In this document: piece by piece, positions 59,540 to 64,000 of the stretch
Position numbering within the stretch: position 1 is the first letter of the stretch
How the letters are laid out: each line of letters begins with the position of its first letter
Assembly: GCA_015680685.1 (NCBI GenBank)
Contig: MNCI01006151.1
Coordinates: 175,642 to 239,641 of the forward strand
Source of the DNA: Gnetum montanum
Taxonomy: Eukaryota; Streptophyta; Gnetopsida; Gnetales; Gnetaceae
Reading direction: 5' to 3'
DNA: 64,000 nt
Notes under the pieces: model-generated
Told to the model about the DNA's origin: nothing
Seen by the model: the letters and a program-made list of their open reading frames with translations, nothing else
Databases searched by the model: none
Made by a program: the position numbers and the translations under genes

Positions 59540-60034
59540 TTGTGTAACCTTAAAGCAATTTGAATACCTTTATCTCTTAAGGATAGTTACACTTGGCTAA
59601 GTTATGATTATGGCTAGTTTAATTAATCCAATTATCATTTATTTATGTATTATCATTAATAAATTATCCCGAAGGTTGTTGCAAGGGTTAGCTATTTAAA
59701 AAGTTGATGTTTATATGTTGTTAAGGCTATTAACCCTTTGGGGAAGCTAGAAAAATTTCTAAAAATTTTCATCAATTTTTCATCAAAAACCTTAAGGTTT
59801 GTAGCCCTCACAATAAAGATCTTATTTTCAATAAGTGCAGGGTCAAAAAAAAGGGATTGATTTGGACAAGGGGTTGGAAAGTTATGACCTCTGGAAGGTT
59901 TTGGACTCTAAAAAATTACATAAACTTCCCATGTGTTATGAGCAATTTGCAAAACCTTCCTAAGTGCTCAGTGGTATATATAGTATGCACACACTGCATC
60001 AATGAGGCCTCGTTGATGTAGCCATTAATCATCA
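59540..60034 (-). repeat. probable LTR of element Y (left edge uncertain)
   Basis: The right end AATCATCA at 60,034 and the U3 text GCATCAATGAGGCCTCGTTG (59,996-60,015) match subfamily C (40,566-40,590). On the minus strand a TATATATA box (about 59,970-59,980) follows. Similarity fades to the left and no TG edge is certain. The purine tract normally to its right is not recognisable. Confidence 0.4.
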
Positions 60035-61998
60035 TTGACTTTGATCAAAATTTCAAAATATAATGAATTTTTGGGTGAAATTGGGATCAAATGAAAGCTT
60101 AAAGAACCAAGAATAATATGAAAACATGACAAGAGGATGTTGAAGCTCATAAATTTGGAAAATTGGAGAAAAATTAATTTAGTGGATGAATGAAATGAAA
60201 AATTTAGCATTGAGTAGAATACTCAATGGAATATGCAAAATATAGGATTGTAGCGATGTCAAAGATAAGAAATCTTAACTAACAAAGCCAAAAGCTATGC
60301 AAGTGGATCCTCCCCATAGTGGGATCATGCCCTTTTTTCCCTTGCATAACCTCAACTGAAGAGTCCATGGGCCCCATAGTCAATTGATGGTTAGGAAAAG
60401 TTAAGGACCAACCCAAAAGAATCTATGCAAGAATCCCAACACATAAGACCAAAACATAGAGCATAACATAGAACCTAACAGTGAGGTGAGTTATGGCAAC
60501 ATGGATGGATGATAGAGAAGGTAGAATGGAGTTCCAAATTGAGGTCATAAGTAGTCCCTTGTGGAATTTTTGTTCCATCCTCAATACAAACCAAAACTAG
60601 CTACTTTCAATGAATTCACATCACCACTCTAAAATTGATCCACTCACTTGAGACACAAGAGTGCTTCCACAAAACAACCACCATTCCACAAAGAGAGGAA
60701 AAGATAAGTAGGAAGTGAGAGATAGCACCTTAGTTAGAGGGGACCTTCAGGCATAGGTGCATGCTCTTTGAGTCCCATAACCAAGGTTGGTAGCCTATTT
60801 ATTTTTCCAAGGGGTATGCTTTGAATTTTCTTTTTTTTTAATGGGAACCACACCATGCAAGGACTTATTCATGTCAAAAGGATGTGCTTTGAACTCCCAT
60901 CATTTTTTTTGAATGGGAACCAAACTATTCAATGAATTATTTGACTTCCTATTAGTGGGTGGTTTGAAATGGTAAGTAGTCCATGAAACACACTCAAGCA
61001 CTCAAGAAAGTAGAAGAGTACAAAGAGTATTAAGTCCCCTTAAAGGCATGCCCTTTACAAACCCTTAAGTCCTTCCTAATTCTAGAACTACCAAAGTCAC
61101 CAATTGATTAAAAGTTTTTTAATGAAAGGGACCTCAAATTCCAAAAATAAGGAAAATCATAAAGTTCATTGGATGTGCAGATGACATGGACTCACTGCCT
61201 ATTCCATGAAAAAATAAACCATGTTAAATTCATCAGACATCATAATTCAAAAATAGAAACCAAACATCGACAATCACAATATTAAGCACAAACCATCATT
61301 AGTAAATAGCAATAGTGGCATTGTGTCCTATGACAATAAAGTAATTTTTATTAGCAAAAATGAGAAAATATCACACTTGAATAAAACAAAGGAAATTGAA
61401 ATATATAAGAAAGTGTAAAATAATCAAGAAAATTTCAAAGGTACTAAAGATGATGTAAAATTAGAAAATTTTGAAAAATCAAGAATTCGTAAAAAAAATA
61501 ATTTGTAAAAATAAAAAATGTGAAAAAAATGTTAGAAATTTTGAGAAGCTAATTTTATGGTTAGCATGGATGGCCATCTTCCCCACAACTAAGTTGGTGA
61601 GAGGAGATCTAAAAAATAAAACATGGTTGTCCATCTGTCAAGGTGGTAATTACACTAGCTTGTCTACATTTGAGAAAAGACTTTACTTGTTGAATGTTAA
61701 CCAACTAATTTTTACTCGGGCATTCAAGCATGTAGATCAACATGACCCCAGAGGAAAAGGTTTGATCAATTACATAAGATCCCTCCCACAATGTTTGGAA
61801 TTTTATCTTTGAGGATACATGTGTGGGGTTCTAGTAGAGAACCTCATTCAAAAATAGAACCACCAATCTATTTTCATGTAGCATGTTGAGGTTGATCAAT
61901 ATTTCTTTCTATGCTAGACTTAATTCAAGATTTAGATCACAAGATTTTGACAGTGTATGGAGCTCAGATTGAATTGGGAGCATTGGAAGTTTCTCGTA
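60035..61998 (-). mobile_element. element Y, 3' internal region and integrase end
   Basis: It aligns with 49,560-51,900 of the complete element: GGATCCTCCCCATAGTGGGATCATGCCC, CACCTTAGTTAGAGGGGACC and GGATGGCCATCTTCCCC have counterparts in the same order. At 61,909-61,998 the minus strand encodes EKLPMLPIQSELHTLSKSCD, the integrase C-terminal end. The element is cut there by element Z; the preceding TCGTA (61,994-61,998) is Z's candidate target duplication. Confidence 0.75.
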
Positions 61999-62024
61999 TG
62001 ATGAGACGCAACCTGCATGTGCCG

Positions 62025-62046
62025 CGATATTGCGTACGCGATATCG
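62025..62046. promoter_or_regulatory. 22-bp near-perfect palindrome in U3
   Basis: Two CGATAT(C/T)GCGTA-type arms meet at GTAC; a single T for C breaks perfect symmetry. It lies about 20 bp upstream of the TATA box. Equivalent palindromes occur at 17,936-17,955, 40,946-40,965 and 45,796-45,815. Probably a binding site for a dimeric factor (ACGT-type core in decayed copies). Confidence 0.7.
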
Positions 62047-62063
62047 TGTCCCGCCGCCATATC

Positions 62064-62070
62064 TATAAAT
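62064..62070 (+). promoter_or_regulatory. TATA box of element Z
   Basis: TATAAAT in the context ATATCTATAAATAAGAGGCGG, conserved in the subfamily A LTRs. Transcription would start about 30 bp downstream. Confidence 0.8.
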
Positions 62071-62237
62071 AAGAGGCGGCACTTCCTTCATTTCCCAATC
62101 CTGGCTAGAAGTAGCGAAGCTCTGGCAGATTGATCACTCCAGAGTTAGAATTTTTCCCATGTGCCCGCAATAGGAGTCCTAGAGTGAACGGCTCTTTATT
62201 CGAGCAGCTTGTAACCTGAACCCAAGTTGTGTACGAC

Positions 62238-62243
62238 AATAAA
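62238..62243 (+). terminator. polyadenylation signal of element Z LTR
   Basis: AATAAA in GTACGACAATAAAGATGAAC, conserved in position in all TGATGAG LTRs (for example near 41,161 and 46,010). It marks the end of R. Confidence 0.6.
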
Positions 62244-62321
62244 GATGAACTTGATTGGATAAACCTTGCAGCACGTGGTTTCATTTATTGTTGTTTATTT
62301 ACTGCTTTCCTAGTGCGTTCA

Positions 62322-62600
62322 AGTACGACTTGATTACGAGCGTCTACGGACGTGTACGGCTAGTCAAGGAATCGGCTGCTTGACGCAATGCATGAGTACG
62401 ACTCAATTACGAGCATTGGCTACTTGGTAACCCAGTAGCGTATTCCAGGATTCTGCGCTTGGTAACTCCCGGGTCTAATGTGTACGGCTAGTTGAGGAAT
62501 CGGCTGCTCATTGCTAGGCTAGATCGTGTGATAAGTACGACTTAGTTACGAGCACCCACGGGTGTGTACGGCTGGCTAAGGAATCGGCTGCTTATCACAC
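62322..62600. repeat. three-copy repeat in LTR of element Z
   Basis: Units starting at 62,322, 62,395 and 62,534 each run from AGTACGACT(T/C) and TTACGAGC to GTGTACGGCT, then GAGGAATCGGCTGCT or AAGGAATCGGCTGCT. Older subfamily A LTRs keep only one AGTACGAC...GAGCAC unit (for example 41,297). Confidence 0.85.
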
Positions 62601-63019
62601 GTAGGCTAAATAGGTGCCTCAGTACGACCACTTCGAGCACTTGCGTTACGTGTGGCGATCCCAGTAACGATTAGCGTTTGGTAAGCTGCAGTTGCATAGT
62701 TCAGGGTGTGTCCGGCAAGTGGGAACGGATGCTGACGCTAGTTAATTTAGACTTAGATCTTAGTTAGAGTTAGTTTAGTTTTCTCAACCCTTTCTCCTGG
62801 TAGCATAGAAGATAAGCCGAAAATACCAAAAAAATCACATACCTCAGACTTGCTTAACCATACACCGTGACACATACAAGCAAGCCTGGGAAGACAACGA
62901 ACGATTAACCCCAAGTGTTTCTTGTGGCGTTAAGGCATTTAGTCTGCGGAGTTCGACCGGATCGCGCGTGTACGCTCGTATTCGTATGGTGGAGTGTAGG
63001 GGTACCTCGCCACTCATCA

Positions 63020-63039
63020 TTGGCGCCGTTGCCGGGGAC
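63020..63039 (+). promoter_or_regulatory. primer-binding site, tRNA-Asp type
   Basis: TTGGCGCCGTTGCCGGGGAC follows the LTR end CATCA with no gap. This is the well-known Athila/Tat primer sequence, complementary to the tRNA-Asp 3' end. Confidence 0.95.
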
Positions 63040-63165
63040 TAAGTGTTTTTTCGCCAATTTAACATAAGGGATATCACTCACATCGTTGTGAGCTTAAAAC
63101 GAACCTTAGGGTTAATCAGTTAATCAAGAACAATAAATAACGGTGAAATTAGCACACCAATAGAA

Positions 63166-64000
63166 ATGGCTTCTTCTCACGAAATCAACTCACCTAAGGA
63201 CAATACAGGAGAAAGTCAGCATCATACGCATAACCGAGATCAACCATGTCCTCAACAATCTAAGGTCACATATACTCATCCCGATGAGTATGTGCCGGAT
63301 TTTACCTTTGTTTTCCATCAAGATGAGCAACTGCGGTGGAGAGACATGCAAGGTAACATCGTGTTACCCCCAGATCGATCTGCTCCCAACATGCTTTTCC
63401 GTGCCTTGGTACAGATTGGCATGCATGAGCTGTTCGCAGAATACGTTTTGGATGACCATGATACAAGGGATTATCATCCCACAAATGCCCAACGTATTCG
63501 GGATGCAAGGCAGGAGAGCCAACATTCACTACTGAAGGGCAAGGTTCCCCACGTCATTAGTGAAATAGGAGAAGAGGAACCCCTCACGATGGGTTTCTTA
63601 GAAAATGATGTTCCTCCTCCTCACTCTAGTGAAGAGGTTAGGCATCAGGGCCTTAGATCAACGATACATATTCCAGGCTCTGATCCCCGTGAGCACCAGC
63701 TGTTCACGGCAGGAACAACTACTCACACTAATGACGGACTCGTTGATCGTCACAACGATCGGGGCCGAAGCAGCCGAAGAGAAGGCAAGAAACATCACCA
63801 TGGTGATGGATCCCCTTCTTCTTCTCCTTCATCTCATCATTCACCCTCTCCTTCCACATCTGGGCGCAGCCACCATGAGCATAACGCGGAGAGTAAAGGT
63901 AAAAGAGATGAAATGCCTCGACAGGAAGGTCGAGAGGAGTTAGGACAAGGGCAAGGACGTAGGGAGAATAGGGAACCACCACGTAGACATCACAGACGTC
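63166..64000 (+). CDS. Gag N-terminal part of element Z, open to window end
   Basis: The ATG at 63,166 opens 278 codons without a stop. It is the first ATG of this frame after the primer site, and its product begins MASSHEINSP. The first half contains HPDEYVPDFTFVFHQDEQLR, GNIVLPPDRSAPNMLFRALV and DDHDTRDYHP, matching the decayed Gag at 57,360-57,560. The second half is rich in His, Arg, Ser and Gly (HHHGDGSPSSSPSSHHSPSP, then RRENREPPRRHH), suggesting a flexible RNA-binding arm before the capsid core, which should follow beyond the window. Role: assembles the particle that packages element RNA. Confidence 0.9.
   Translation, partial: MASSHEINSPKDNTGESQHHTHNRDQPCPQQSKVTYTHPDEYVPDFTFVFHQDEQLRWRDMQGNIVLPPDRSAPNMLFRALVQIGMHELFAEYVLDDHDTRDYHPTNAQRIRDARQESQHSLLKGKVPHVISEIGEEEPLTMGFLENDVPPPHSSEEVRHQGLRSTIHIPGSDPREHQLFTAGTTTHTNDGLVDRHNDRGRSSRREGKKHHHGDGSPSSSPSSHHSPSPSTSGRSHHEHNAESKGKRDEMPRQEGREELGQGQGRRENREPPRRHHRR

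Larger units (their letters stand above)
61999..63019 (+). repeat. 5' LTR of element Z (1,021 bp, subfamily A)
   Basis: It starts TGATGAGACG and ends GCCACTCATCA, followed at once by the primer site. U3 holds the palindrome and TATA box; R holds AATAAA; U5 ends with the shared GTAGGGGTACCTCGCC. It is about 235 bp longer than the 785-bp copies, largely because of a three-fold repeat at 62,322-62,600. Confidence 0.95.
61999..64000 (+). mobile_element. element Z, young Athila/Tat-type element (5' part)
   Basis: It has a complete LTR, a perfect primer site and an uninterrupted gag frame up to the window end. CpG sites are abundant, unlike every other element here, which indicates recent insertion. 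It continues beyond the window, so pol and the second LTR cannot be judged. Confidence 0.93.

Noticed and set aside
59540-60034. 5' LTR of element X at this position
   Set aside because: The flanking base pattern does not repeat ATCTG, there is no primer site on its left side, and its right side continues into element Y internal sequence, so it fits Y better.

Overview
This window reads as nuclear heterochromatin from a plant with a large, repeat-filled genome. It is AT-rich and has no microbial gene layout, no rRNA or tRNA genes, and no intact host gene that I can recognise. Almost everything identifiable is an LTR retrotransposon (Ty3/gypsy and Ty1/copia) or a decayed gene between or inside such elements. 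Most reading frames are broken by transition-type stops (CAA/CAG/CGA to TAA/TAG/TGA), as expected from long-term deamination of methylated cytosine. Species cannot be named from the sequence.

Layout. 1-16,589: a minus-strand Tat-like Ty3/gypsy element. Its gag-protease block (10.8-13.6 kb) is separated from RT-RNaseH-integrase (2.0-5.4 kb) by about 5 kb that carries an intron-containing, plus-strand gene remnant (7.7-10.4 kb). This element sits about 90 bp inside a Ty1/copia element of which only the primer-binding site and 5' LTR (16,694-18,616) are visible; that LTR holds a solo gypsy LTR with duplication ATACC. 18.6-21.8 kb: AT-rich DNA with remnants of a Ulp1-like protease gene and an FCP1-like phosphatase gene. 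21,830-28,834: a minus-strand copia element lacking protease and integrase, whose LTRs carry long arrays of a 25-bp unit. 32.0-35.8 kb: a plus-strand chromovirus-like gypsy element broken by a solo LTR and then by a copia insertion (35,806 onward).

From 39,771 to the end there is a nest of related Athila/Tat-type elements with TGATGAG...CTCATCA LTR ends. Element X (LTR 39,771-40,660) sits in the copia integrase gene and carries a long coiled-coil ORF. X is interrupted by a gag-protease-only derivative (40,918-46,549, duplication CAGTC) and by a complete 10.1-kb element (48,629-58,727, duplication CTAAG). Element Y (about 59.5-62.0 kb) is interrupted at 61,999 by a young element Z with a CpG-rich, complete 1,021-bp LTR, a perfect tRNA-Asp-type primer site and an open gag frame running off the window.

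Most notable: LTR subfamilies that share their R/U5 half but carry different U3 modules (a 20-22-bp palindrome, 34-bp tandem repeats, or a third type); a coiled-coil ORF whose frame continues exactly across the CTAAG insertion; an intron-bearing gene antisense inside a retrotransposon; and a derivative that keeps only gag and protease. Coordinates of decayed domains are approximate. LTR ends and target duplications were read directly.
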